Shown: positions 54,671-62,172 of the stretch, one piece after another
How the letters are laid out: each line of letters starts with the position of its first letter
Numbering within the stretch: the first letter of the stretch is position 1
Assembly: GCF_001420605.1 (NCBI RefSeq)
Contig: NZ_LJIZ01000026.1
Coordinates: 248,001-312,000 of the forward strand
DNA length: 64,000 bases
Direction of reading: 5' to 3'
DNA from: Bacillus sp. FJAT-25509
GTDB lineage: Bacteria > Bacillota > Bacilli > Bacillales > Bacillaceae_G
The notes under the pieces: model-generated
The model's database searches: none
The model's input: the letters and a program-made list of their open reading frames with translations, nothing else
What the model was told of the DNA's origin: nothing
Position numbers and translations under genes: made by a program

Positions 54671-54790
54671 CACATAGACGTCATTACTAATATGTAGGAT
54701 TCGTTGTATCCGAATTTACGCCCTTGGAGTGTTGGATCAAACGAAAGTAGCCTAACTAGGCAAAATCGGACACGTAGAATAGGGAAATAA
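54671..54790 (+). ncRNA. Probable omega RNA (TnpB guide scaffold)
   Basis: In IS605-type elements the guide scaffold covers the 3' part of tnpB and the right end. Here the 120 bases after the stop hold compact hairpins, such as GGAT-tcgttgt-ATCC (about 54697-54712) and GCCT-aact-AGGC (about 54750-54762), and a GAATAGGGAAA-type end. The true 5' end probably lies inside tnpB. The guide would be the bases directly after the right end, upstream of the sigma gene. Position and family knowledge only. Confidence 0.5.
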
Positions 54791-54856
54791 ACAAAATCTA
54801 TAAAAACACATTTAATGATTTTTATAATTTTTTGGCAACGGAAAAGAGGTGATGCA

Positions 54857-55405
54857 ATGGAGTCGGATGAACAATTAGTAAGGAATATAATAAAGGGGAA
54901 TCATCAACTATTTAAGGAATTAATAGTTAGATACCAATCAAAGGTATTTGCAGTAGCGCTGAAAGTTTCAAATAACCAAAAGGATGCTGAAGATATTTCG
55001 CAAGAAGTCTTTCTCCAATTGTATCGTTCTCTCGAAAACTTTAACGGAGAATCAAGTTTTGCCACATGGGTTTATCGAATTACAATGAATAAAGCAATTG
55101 ATTTTAAAAGAAAACAAGTAAAACAACAGGAAAATGAAACTAGTGAATTACTTTCTACTTTACCAGAAGAGAATTTATTATCACCTGAAGAAGCTTTAAT
55201 AAAAACGATTGATAAAGAACTTATTCATTCATATTTAATTGAATTGCCACAGGCATATAGCGATGTACTGAAATTATATTATTTTGAAGAACTTACCTAT
55301 GGGGAAATTGCTTTGAAATTAAATGTAGCCGTTAAAACAGTAGAATCACGTTTATATCGAGCCAAACGTTTAATTAAAGACAAGCATAAAGGAGGGATCA
55401 TTTGA
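54857..55405 (+). CDS. ECF RNA polymerase sigma factor
   Basis: A 182-residue sigma-70 family factor with region 2 (NHQLFKELIVRYQSKVFAVALKVSNNQKDAEDISQEVFLQLYRSL, then FATWVYRITMNKAIDFKRK) and region 4 (LPQAYSDVLKLYYFEELTYGEIALKLNVAVKTVESRLYRAK). No region 3, as in ECF factors. The ATG at 54857 with AGAGGTG five bases upstream is preferred to the start at 54815. The next gene is its anti-sigma factor; they overlap by four bases. The upstream tnpB element occupies the space where its autoregulated promoter would be expected. Confidence 0.92.
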   Translation: MESDEQLVRNIIKGNHQLFKELIVRYQSKVFAVALKVSNNQKDAEDISQEVFLQLYRSLENFNGESSFATWVYRITMNKAIDFKRKQVKQQENETSELLSTLPEENLLSPEEALIKTIDKELIHSYLIELPQAYSDVLKLYYFEELTYGEIALKLNVAVKTVESRLYRAKRLIKDKHKGGII

Positions 55406-55863
55406 AACATTTAACTTCTGACCAACTATTATCGTATCAACAAAAGAAGCTTTCAAATAAAGAATCTCTGTTGCTTGAACAGCATTTAAATGAATGTATC
55501 TCATGCCAGGCGGAACTTGAACTTCTTAATGAATTAGACCAGGAATGGATGAATCCATCTGATTTCCAGTTTTCAGATGAGCTAGTGAACGAAATAATGA
55601 AACAAACTGAATCCATACAGATTACGGAAAAAGTGAATGAAAAGAAATCTAAAACAAATTCAAAAAAAGTTCGCTTAATCCATTTAGTATTGGCTGCTGC
55701 AGCAACATTTTTATTTTTCCAATTTCAATTAACTGAACGGATTACTAATTCAAATCGTCACGTTGTACAAACGATTGATCAGACGTCTTCGTTAATTGAA
55801 AAAAGTGAAAAAATTAAACTATCAATTCCAATTCCAAAAATTTTGAAAGGAAATAAAAAATAA
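55402..55863 (+). CDS. Zinc-binding anti-sigma factor
   Basis: A 153-residue protein. The N-terminal anti-sigma fold has the HxxxCxxC zinc motif in EQHLNECISCQ, and one membrane helix (HLVLAAAATFLFFQF) follows at about residue 93. It should hold the sigma factor inactive at the membrane until a surface signal triggers release. TTG start with GGAGGG upstream, overlapping the sigma gene stop. The domain after the membrane helix is short (about 45 residues). Confidence 0.85.
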   Translation: MKHLTSDQLLSYQQKKLSNKESLLLEQHLNECISCQAELELLNELDQEWMNPSDFQFSDELVNEIMKQTESIQITEKVNEKKSKTNSKKVRLIHLVLAAAATFLFFQFQLTERITNSNRHVVQTIDQTSSLIEKSEKIKLSIPIPKILKGNKK

Positions 55864-55877
55864 TGGAGGTACAAACT

Positions 55878-56333
55878 TTGAAAAAACGTAAAAAATTAGT
55901 TTATTTATTATCGATCTTACCTGGTCTTGGCCATTTTTATTTAGGATTAATGAGTCGAGGATTGCAGTTTATGCTGTTATTTTTCGGTACAGTATTTTTA
56001 ACACATTTAATTTCAAGCTTTGGTTTTTTTATACCGGTCATCGTATTTTATAGCTACTTTGATGCACTTCAATATCATAGTAAATATCGTGAGGACATTG
56101 AATTGATAGATGAGCCAATCGTAAAACATCAATTTAAATTTAATAAGTTTTTAATTGGTTGGGTATTAATCGGTTTTGGTTGCTTATCTTTATTAGAGAA
56201 CGCTTCTGATTATATTTCTAGACATTATAATATCTTTATTGATTATAATTTAGTACAAAATTTATTAATCAGTATTGTTTTTGTCGGACTTGGTATTAAA
56301 TTATTAACTGGAAAGTCGAAAAAAGAAGCATGA
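55878..56333 (+). CDS. Membrane protein of unknown function in ECF sigma operon
   Basis: A 151-residue protein with about four to five helices, starting KKRKKLVYLLSILPGLGHFYLGLMSRGLQF, which is a TM2-domain-like opening (PGLGHFYLG). The TTG at 55878 has TGGAGG seven bases upstream; the ATG at 55863 overlaps that site. It follows the anti-sigma gene and overlaps the next gene by four bases. Such proteins accompany DUF4097 proteins in envelope-stress operons; the role is not known. Confidence 0.7.
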   Translation: MKKRKKLVYLLSILPGLGHFYLGLMSRGLQFMLLFFGTVFLTHLISSFGFFIPVIVFYSYFDALQYHSKYREDIELIDEPIVKHQFKFNKFLIGWVLIGFGCLSLLENASDYISRHYNIFIDYNLVQNLLISIVFVGLGIKLLTGKSKKEA

Positions 56334-57541
56334 GGAATTGGAAAGTAGGCACGATAACAGCTGGAATTATATTAATCGCAATTGGTTTACTTTGGTTTCT
56401 ACAGAATTTTATTTCAATCCCTTATTCAAAGATTCTAATTAGTGCATGGCCAGTTGCTTGTATTTTATTAGGGATTGAAATATTACTATTTCATATAGTA
56501 AGAAAAGAAGATTCACTTCGTTTTCATGGATTTAGTATTTTTTTACTTATACTAATGATGGCTGTTTCAATCCTATTTAGTATTGGTCAATTGTTTGTCA
56601 AAGAAATTGGTTATACATTCAAGTCTAAAAATATTGAAATAAATGATTCGAAAACGATCACTTCATCAATTAATGAAGTTATTATTAAAGCTAATAATAG
56701 TGATATTAGTGTAAATGGAACGGATTCTAGTACATTAACCGTAAATGGTAATATAAGAGTTCCGGATCGGGATAAAAAAGACGATGAAAAAATATCAGAT
56801 TATTACTCAGTAAAAACATTTGGTAATAAAATGATTATTGAGATTCGTAATGAAAACAATCAGATTTTTCACTTTGATAATGACAGTTCACAGCTAAATA
56901 TTGATTTACCTAAAAGCATTTTAACGAATATAAATGTAAAAAATGGCTCTGTAAATTTATCAAATAGAGACAATAAAACAGTAATAAATTCAAATGATGG
57001 TCAAATCAATATTGAAAATGTAACTGGAAACTTAGTTGCAAAAACTAGAAATGGTTCGGTCAGCTTAACGAATGTAAATTTAAAAAGTGATAGTGAAATT
57101 GCAACGAATGATGGTGAAATCACAATCAAAAATATTTCTGGTTATTTACATTCCACTACTAGAGATGGTAGCATTTCGATTGAACATGCAAATATAGAAG
57201 GAACAAGCGAAATAACGACTTATGATGGAGAAATTAACTTAAGTGATTATAAAGGGAAAATTAATGCAAAAACAAATAATGGTGCAATTAATGTTGAGGA
57301 TGCATTATTAAATGGTAATAGTAAAATTTCTTCTGATGATGGTGAAATTCAAATCGACCTACTAAAAGATAATAATCTAACGATCAATGCTGAAACATAT
57401 GATGGTAGCTTTAGTGGTAATATTGGATGGGAAATGAAAAATAAAGATGAAAATCATACAAATAAGGCGATGGTTGGAAATGGCGAACATCAACTTAATT
57501 TAAAAACGAGGAATGGATCAATTTACGTAAATAAAGATTAG
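56330..57541 (+). CDS. LiaF-like/DUF4097 beta-repeat membrane protein
   Basis: A 403-residue protein. The first 100 residues have three or four helices of the LiaI/LiaF-like type (GIILIAIGLLWFLQNF). The rest is a right-handed beta-repeat (DUF4097, putative adhesin fold) made of about six alternating repeats with (N/Y/D)DG-(E/Q/S)-I and NG-(S/A)-(V/I) turns, such as NDGQINIENVTG and TRDGSISIEH. The repeat domain probably lies outside the membrane. As the last gene of the ECF sigma operon it is likely part of envelope-stress sensing or feedback. Confidence 0.8.
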   Translation: MRNWKVGTITAGIILIAIGLLWFLQNFISIPYSKILISAWPVACILLGIEILLFHIVRKEDSLRFHGFSIFLLILMMAVSILFSIGQLFVKEIGYTFKSKNIEINDSKTITSSINEVIIKANNSDISVNGTDSSTLTVNGNIRVPDRDKKDDEKISDYYSVKTFGNKMIIEIRNENNQIFHFDNDSSQLNIDLPKSILTNINVKNGSVNLSNRDNKTVINSNDGQINIENVTGNLVAKTRNGSVSLTNVNLKSDSEIATNDGEITIKNISGYLHSTTRDGSISIEHANIEGTSEITTYDGEINLSDYKGKINAKTNNGAINVEDALLNGNSKISSDDGEIQIDLLKDNNLTINAETYDGSFSGNIGWEMKNKDENHTNKAMVGNGEHQLNLKTRNGSIYVNKD

Positions 57542-57550
57542 AAGATTAAG

Positions 57551-57581
57551 AGCCCCAAGCATTGCATGGGGCTTTTTTTAC
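57551..57581 (+). terminator. Rho-independent terminator
   Basis: AGCCCCA (57551-57557) and TGGGGCT (57567-57573) pair, with inner AGC/GC pairing possible and seven T after. Ends the ECF sigma operon. Confidence 0.85.
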
Positions 57582-57675
57582 TTAAGATGCATTAAGATTT
57601 TGAAAGTGAGTGAATCGCTGCTTTTTAATCAAAAAAAAACCTTTAAATACATTTTGTATCAAAGGTAATATCCAG

Positions 57676-58341
57676 CTAAGGTAAGTGGACCGATTTAATA
57701 TGTCCCAGTTTTAGGTAAACATTTTGTCCACTCGCTACGGAAAGTTCTATTTGATTATTATCTACTTTATTTAAAAGCCCAATCTTCATTGGATCTGTTC
57801 CACCATCAAAAATAACAAGCTTTCCAATTTCTTTTCTAAGCTGAATTTCTAAAGATCTGTGTATTGGTGTAGTAGGTGGATGAACTGATAGTGTCTCATT
57901 TGTTAAATTATATGGCACCACTCTATGGTTATATGGTGTGATCCATTTTAAATGTGATAAAGAAATATACATTGTATGAAATACAGGTGAGTAAAATACA
58001 AGATAATCATTTAATACGTTCATAATATAGCCATGAAAAGTTATATTACCAGTTACATAGATTTCTGAAAATATTCCTTTAGCATTTAGTAAAATTTTAC
58101 GATAAGAAATTGTCTCCATTTCCTGCGTAATGGATGGTTCATTAGGGTTATTTATTTTTTCTTTTAAATCATTATTTTGATATACCATATGGATATGCAT
58201 CCAAGGGATATAATAATATTTTATGCCGTTAAAAAGGACTAAAATATCTTGTCCTAAATCAGTAAGAATTCCTTCGAATATGACGTCTCCAGATAATCTT
58301 ACCGAGACTTGTTCTCCAAGTAATGTAGATACATCACTCAC
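57676..58341 (-). CDS. Three-repeat LSm-like (DUF2642-type) protein
   Basis: A 221-residue protein made of three beta-barrel-like repeats, at about residues 7-55, 88-137 and 168-220. Each has a pattern such as GEQVSVRLSGDVIFEGILTDLGQDILVLF followed by a YIPWMHI-type strand. This is the small-barrel fold of DUF2642 proteins, several of which are spore coat-associated in Bacillus. No signal peptide or membrane helix. GTG start with GGAGGAG six bases upstream. The coat link is inference from family members; nearby genes do not help. Confidence 0.6.
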   Translation of the reverse strand: MSDVSTLLGEQVSVRLSGDVIFEGILTDLGQDILVLFNGIKYYYIPWMHIHMVYQNNDLKEKINNPNEPSITQEMETISYRKILLNAKGIFSEIYVTGNITFHGYIMNVLNDYLVFYSPVFHTMYISLSHLKWITPYNHRVVPYNLTNETLSVHPPTTPIHRSLEIQLRKEIGKLVIFDGGTDPMKIGLLNKVDNNQIELSVASGQNVYLKLGHIKSVHLP

Positions 58342-58372
58342 GTAGATCTCCTCCTAGAGGTAAAAGTATTGA

Positions 58373-59731
58373 TTAGTGTGCGAATACTAATTGTACCCAG
58401 TAGTATAATAGAAACAATGTAACAACCGTTGTTAATGGGATAACAATTATTGTAACGCCTAAATAATCTTTCCATTTTACTTTAATTTTATTTTGTTTTA
58501 ATATGTGCATCCAAATTAATGAAGCAAGAGTACCAATTGGTAATAATAATGAACCCATGTCACTTCCGATGATATTTGCAAGATAAATCGTTTTTAAAGT
58601 GATTGGGTCAAGACCCATTTCAGTTAGTGTAATTGTTCCAATCATAAGCGCAGGGTGATTATTGAATAGATTGGATAAAACAGTTACTAAACCGCCCATA
58701 ATAAAACTCGCTTGGAATAATCCTTGATTAACGATTGGTTCACATTCTTTTACTAAAAACTCCGTTAAACCAGCATTATGAAGCCCATAGATGATTACGT
58801 ACATTGAAAATGCAAAAATTAATATTTGCCAAGGTGTCTTTTTTAAGATATCTGTAGGAGTTGTTCTTAAGTGGTACCATCTCCAAATTAATAAGACTAA
58901 GGAGCCAAGTACGGCAACTAATTCAATTGGGATTGAAAAGTAAGATGCAACGAATAACAAACATCTCATTAAGAATACGAAAGCTAGAACTTTTAACATA
59001 AAATTTGTACGTTTCTTTTTCGTTTCAACTGAAATTTTTGTTTTTAGTGGATGGAAGTTTTTTATAAAGAACGATTCTTCAATATCGTCTGTTGAAATTG
59101 GTAAAGTCTTAGGTAATTTATTTTTTAATACAACATACATGAGCACCGACATAAACAATAAACCTAATGTTGCAGGGACGAACATCATTGCTGTATGCAT
59201 ATAAAGTGTCATATGCACAATCTTTAACGCGATTAAGTTTACAATATTACTTACTCCGATTGGCGCACTAGATGCTGTTGCAATAAGCGCTCCAGATAAT
59301 AAATATGGAATTTGTTGGTGTGGTTTTAGACGAAGATTTTTTAATAGAAGGATTAAGATTGGAGTTGTAATTAGAATACTGCCATCATTGTTAAAGAGTA
59401 AGGTCATCAAAAAGCATAATAGTTGGATATACCAATATAACCGATACCCAGATCCTTTTGCCAAAGTAACTAGTCGAGCTGCTGACCAATGAAAGAACCC
59501 GAAGCTTTCTAAAATAACAGCCATAACAATTGTTGCAATAATTGTAATTGAAGCTCCACCGATTTTCGTTATTATGTCATATAAATCGTGGCGACTAACA
59601 ATTCCAGTTACTAGAATGATTATTGCTCCAATTGAAGCAGGCCATGCTTCATGAATTCCTTTTGGTCTCCAGAATATGACAGCCATTGTCATAATGAAAA
59701 CAAATGCTGTCATTGCAATTTCAAAATTCAT
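58373..59731 (-). CDS. ArsB/NhaD-type ion transporter
   Basis: A 452-residue membrane protein with about eleven or twelve helices of the ion-transporter superfamily. Two family repeats show: LFNNDGSILITTPILILLL with SSAPIGVSNIVNLIAL in the first half, and LSNLFNNHPALMIGTI with ANIIGSDMGSLLLPIGTLASLIW in the second. That matches ArsB arsenite exporters and the YdfA group. No arsR or arsC is near, so arsenite export is only one option. AAAGGTG precedes the ATG. Confidence 0.82.
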   Translation of the reverse strand: MNFEIAMTAFVFIMTMAVIFWRPKGIHEAWPASIGAIIILVTGIVSRHDLYDIITKIGGASITIIATIVMAVILESFGFFHWSAARLVTLAKGSGYRLYWYIQLLCFLMTLLFNNDGSILITTPILILLLKNLRLKPHQQIPYLLSGALIATASSAPIGVSNIVNLIALKIVHMTLYMHTAMMFVPATLGLLFMSVLMYVVLKNKLPKTLPISTDDIEESFFIKNFHPLKTKISVETKKKRTNFMLKVLAFVFLMRCLLFVASYFSIPIELVAVLGSLVLLIWRWYHLRTTPTDILKKTPWQILIFAFSMYVIIYGLHNAGLTEFLVKECEPIVNQGLFQASFIMGGLVTVLSNLFNNHPALMIGTITLTEMGLDPITLKTIYLANIIGSDMGSLLLPIGTLASLIWMHILKQNKIKVKWKDYLGVTIIVIPLTTVVTLFLLYYWVQLVFAH

Positions 59732-59931
59732 TTTTATTCACCTTTCCCTAATCGGTAGTATTTTTTTGTGTCCTACTTGTCCGATTAATATACTAATATT
59801 CAATTTTACTAATCATGTACTTAGTTAGTTGACCATTTTTTTAAGTTTGTATATTTGTCCACATAGTTGAAATGTCCCGAAATGACATCGTCCTATAGGT
59901 ACACATGCCCCGGAAATATCGATTTTTACCG

Positions 59932-59960
59932 AAAAAAAAGGTCAGCCGATTTGCTGACCT
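59932..59960 (-). terminator. Rho-independent terminator
   Basis: AGGTCAGC (59939-59946) and GCTGACCT (59953-59960) pair perfectly. On the minus strand the stem is followed by eight T (59939-59932). It ends the DUF1904 gene. Confidence 0.85.
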
Positions 59961-59979
59961 AAATTATTTCGAAATATCA

Positions 59980-60309
59980 TTATGAAAATCTCTTCCCATT
60001 TATATAATAACAATCCTCTTGATATGTAATAAAAGCAATTTCAAATTCAGGAATATTTAATGTGTTAATATGTTTCTCAATTGTAGCTGCGAAACGATCT
60101 CTAGTTTCAACTCCACGTTCAAACCACTTCACTTCAATAAATGGAAAACTTTCTACAATTTCGCCATTAAAAATTGAAGTTGAATGAATACAATCAACCG
60201 TAAAATTATCAGTTCCACATTCACAAACCACTGCGAGTTCATCGATCAATGGCTTGCTAATTTTGCAAATATCATCAGTCGAAATCCCTTTGATTAATAA
60301 TTGAGGCAT
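59980..60309 (-). CDS. DUF1904 family protein
   Basis: A 109-residue cytosolic protein starting MPQLLIKGISTDDICKISKPLIDELAVVCECGTDNFT and containing FIEVKWFERGVETRDRFAATIEKHI. This matches the tautomerase-like DUF1904 family of Bacillus, whose function is unknown. AAAAGGTGGG lies before the ATG. It has its own terminator and is separate from the ArsB gene downstream. Confidence 0.7.
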   Translation of the reverse strand: MPQLLIKGISTDDICKISKPLIDELAVVCECGTDNFTVDCIHSTSIFNGEIVESFPFIEVKWFERGVETRDRFAATIEKHINTLNIPEFEIAFITYQEDCYYINGKRFS

Positions 60310-60644
60310 AAATGTCCCACCTTTTTTCTACAATTATAACTTAAATTACGTTGAAAATTAAATGAGTTTAATTTTTCCAAGTAGGTTTTCTATGTTTACA
60401 TAGAATTCGCTTATCTTTAAAAATAAGGAGTTAAACAATATTAAAACTTCCTATATAGATTGTACAAAAAAAGAAATCAGTAGAGGGTTCAAAGGAAAGA
60501 AGTGACAATTCAAAATTTGCAAGCAGGAAAAAACTTAGTATTGAAAAATCCAACTTTGATTGCAAAGTGCTTTATGAACATATTATATTAATCATTTGGT
60601 ATATAGAATATTTCTGTTTCTAATAAAAAAACCAATAATTGGTA

Positions 60645-60673
60645 TTGATAATCATTTTCAACTATGGTAATCT
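60645..60673 (+). promoter_or_regulatory. Fur box overlapping a promoter
   Basis: TGATAATCATTTTCA (60646-60660) matches the 7-1-7 Fur consensus TGATAATNATTATCA at 14 of 15 positions. A -35-like TTGATA (60645-60650) lies inside it, and 17 bases on is an extended -10 (TGG-TAATCT, to 60673). Iron-bound Fur would block this promoter. Confidence 0.65.
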
Positions 60674-60679
60674 AAAATT

Positions 60680-60880
60680 AATAAAAGAAGTTTAAGAAAT
60701 AAACCATTGTTTTTCTTAGTTCTTCGTTTGTATGCACATTAAAAAGTAAAATGTGGAATGCAACCCTAGAACCCCCCAAAACCCTAAAGAAGAGAAGAAC
60801 GTGCTAGGACAGTAGTTTTTCTCTTCACCAAATTAATAACCCTGTATTTTGACGCAGATCATTCTGCGTTATTTTTTTTG
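60680..60880 (+). ncRNA. Candidate Fur-regulated small RNA (FsrA-like)
   Basis: Between the Fur-box promoter and a strong terminator there is no open reading frame with a ribosome site. The stretch has an unpaired C-rich region (CAACCCTAGAACCCCCCAAA, 60761-60780), then a 12-bp hairpin (60789-60800 with 60815-60826), then the terminator. B. subtilis FsrA is a Fur-controlled RNA that uses C-rich single-stranded segments to block ribosome sites, so the layout agrees. The predicted 200-base length is longer than FsrA. The start point is inferred. Confidence 0.55.
60850..60880 (+). terminator. Rho-independent terminator of the candidate small RNA
   Basis: TGACGCAGA (60850-60858) pairs with TCTGCGTTA (60863-60871), with one G-U, a four-base loop and eight T. 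No protein gene lies upstream on this strand for over 7 kb of interleaved minus-strand genes, so it must end an RNA. Confidence 0.85.
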
Positions 60881-60951
60881 TGTGAAAATACAGATTATTT
60901 TGTGAAATTCTAAAAAAAATATTATACTAATTTACTAATATGTATGTTTCA

Positions 60952-61094
60952 AAAATGTGAACGAAAAGTTAATCAAAATCTAATATTTGTCTAAAATGTG
61001 AACGTTGTGAATAAGTGAGCAAACGAGTACAGCCGTTGGTATATATAGGTTTTTAAGAAAAAATCATATTTTCAAATATGTCTAAAATGTGAAC
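60952..61094 (+). promoter_or_regulatory. Repeated TGTGAAC motifs upstream of qoxA
   Basis: AAAATGTGAAC occurs at 60952, 60993 and 61084. The last two belong to the 16-bp direct repeat TGTCTAAAATGTGAAC (60988-61003 and 61079-61094). TTGTGAATA at 61005-61013 is a related motif, close to the ResD-type TTTGTGAAT. The set lies 180-320 bases before qoxA and suggests binding of a redox or respiratory regulator. Confidence 0.45.
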
Positions 61095-61163
61095 ACTGTT
61101 TTTTTCCTTCCAAAAAGGAAATTAATTGTTTGTTTTTTTAATTAAAGTATCTTACTATAACTG

Positions 61164-61192
61164 TGGACATTGTTTGTCATTTTAGTGACAAT
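61164..61192 (+). promoter_or_regulatory. Candidate qoxA promoter with inverted repeat
   Basis: TGGACA (61164-61169) and GACAAT (61187-61192) are 17 bases apart. The inverted repeat TTGTCA-tttttag-like spacer-TGACAA (61174-61191, six-base spacer) covers the spacer and -10 region, a position suited to repression of the oxidase operon. Confidence 0.45.
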
Positions 61193-61272
61193 TTATAAAA
61201 ATACTTATCTAAGAAATAATTCAAAAAAACTATTTTGAACTTTTTACTTACGTTATAGGAAGGAAGAGCGAA

Positions 61273-62172
61273 ATGAAAAAATTTCTAATGGGCATGATGA
61301 TCATGCTGGTTGCATTAGTAATGGGTGCTTGTGATAAGATTGCAGTTCTTAATCCAAAGGGTCCAGTTGCTAAAACGCAAGCGGATACGATTATCTTCTC
61401 AATGTTGATGATGTTAGGAGTTTTACTAGTAGTTTACATTCTTTATATTGTTATTCTATATAAATATCGTGCTAGTAAACTTCCAAAAGATTACGAACCT
61501 CCTCACGAAGAGGGAAGTAAAACGCTAGAAATTATTTGGACTGTCATCCCAATAATTATTGTTGCAGTTTTATCTGTAGTAACTGTTAAAACAACTAATG
61601 CAGTTGAAACTGTACCAAAAGGTCATGAAAATGATAAACCGCTTGTTATTTACGCAAGTTCTTCAAACTGGAAATGGCATTTCTCTTATCCTGAACAAGG
61701 AATTGAAACTGTTAACTATGTAAATATTCCAACGAATAGAAATGTAGAATTCAGACTTTATTCATTCGGTCCGATTACAAGTTTTTGGATTCCACAATTA
61801 GGTGGACAAAAATACGCGATGAGTGACATGGTAACTAAATTAAATTTTGTTGCTTCAAATGAAGGTTCTTACATTGGTAAGAACAGTAACTTCAATGGTA
61901 AAGGCTTTGCTGGAATGGAATTTGAAGTACTAGCAATGAATAATAAGGATTTTAACGGCTGGGTGAAAGACGTTAAAGGAACAGCTCCTGCTTTAACAGA
62001 AACAGAGTTTAATAAATTACTAAAAATTGAACATTTAGGTAGAAAGACATATAGTTCAACTCATTTAGGATTTAGACCAGCTCCAGAAGGTAAAAATGCA
62101 GGACATCAACATGGTTCTATGAAGGATTCATCTGATCACCATGACATGGATAATATGGAGGGGATGAAATAA
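61273..62172 (+). CDS. qoxA: aa3-type menaquinol oxidase subunit II
   Basis: A 299-residue membrane-bound lipoprotein: signal peptide with lipobox VMGAC, two membrane helices (about 40-62 and 85-105, with [12 protein letters not shown]), then the cupredoxin domain outside the membrane. The CuA ligands of cytochrome c oxidases are absent, as expected for a quinol oxidase. The His/Met-rich tail [20 protein letters not shown] may bind metal, perhaps copper. GGAAG before the ATG. Its stop overlaps the qoxB start by one base. Confidence 0.93.
   Translation: MKKFLMGMMIMLVALVMGACDKIAVLNPKGPVAKTQADTIIFSMLMMLGVLLVVYILYIVILYKYRASKLPKDYEPPHEEGSKTLEIIWTVIPIIIVAVLSVVTVKTTNAVETVPKGHENDKPLVIYASSSNWKWHFSYPEQGIETVNYVNIPTNRNVEFRLYSFGPITSFWIPQLGGQKYAMSDMVTKLNFVASNEGSYIGKNSNFNGKGFAGMEFEVLAMNNKDFNGWVKDVKGTAPALTETEFNKLLKIEHLGRKTYSSTHLGFRPAPEGKNAGHQHGSMKDSSDHHDMDNMEGMK

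Larger units (their letters stand above)
53447..54790 (+). mobile_element. IS605/IS1341-type element carrying tnpB only
   Basis: The element has a TnpB gene but no TnpA transposase on either side, so it cannot move by itself. The right end lies beyond the gene and probably includes the hairpin GCCT-aact-AGGC near 54750-54762 and the A-rich end near 54790. The left end is not clear; the in-frame region before the TnpB ATG could be element sequence. Limits given are estimates. It sits between the CapA gene and the ECF sigma operon. Confidence 0.65.

Noticed and set aside
61174-61191. Rex operator upstream of qoxA
   Set aside because: The inverted repeat is TTGTCA-N6-TGACAA, not the Rex pattern TTGTGA-N6-TCACAA; kept only as an inverted repeat of unknown binder.
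61174-61191. TnrA/GlnR site
   Set aside because: The TGTNA and TNACA halves are present but the spacer is six rather than seven bases.
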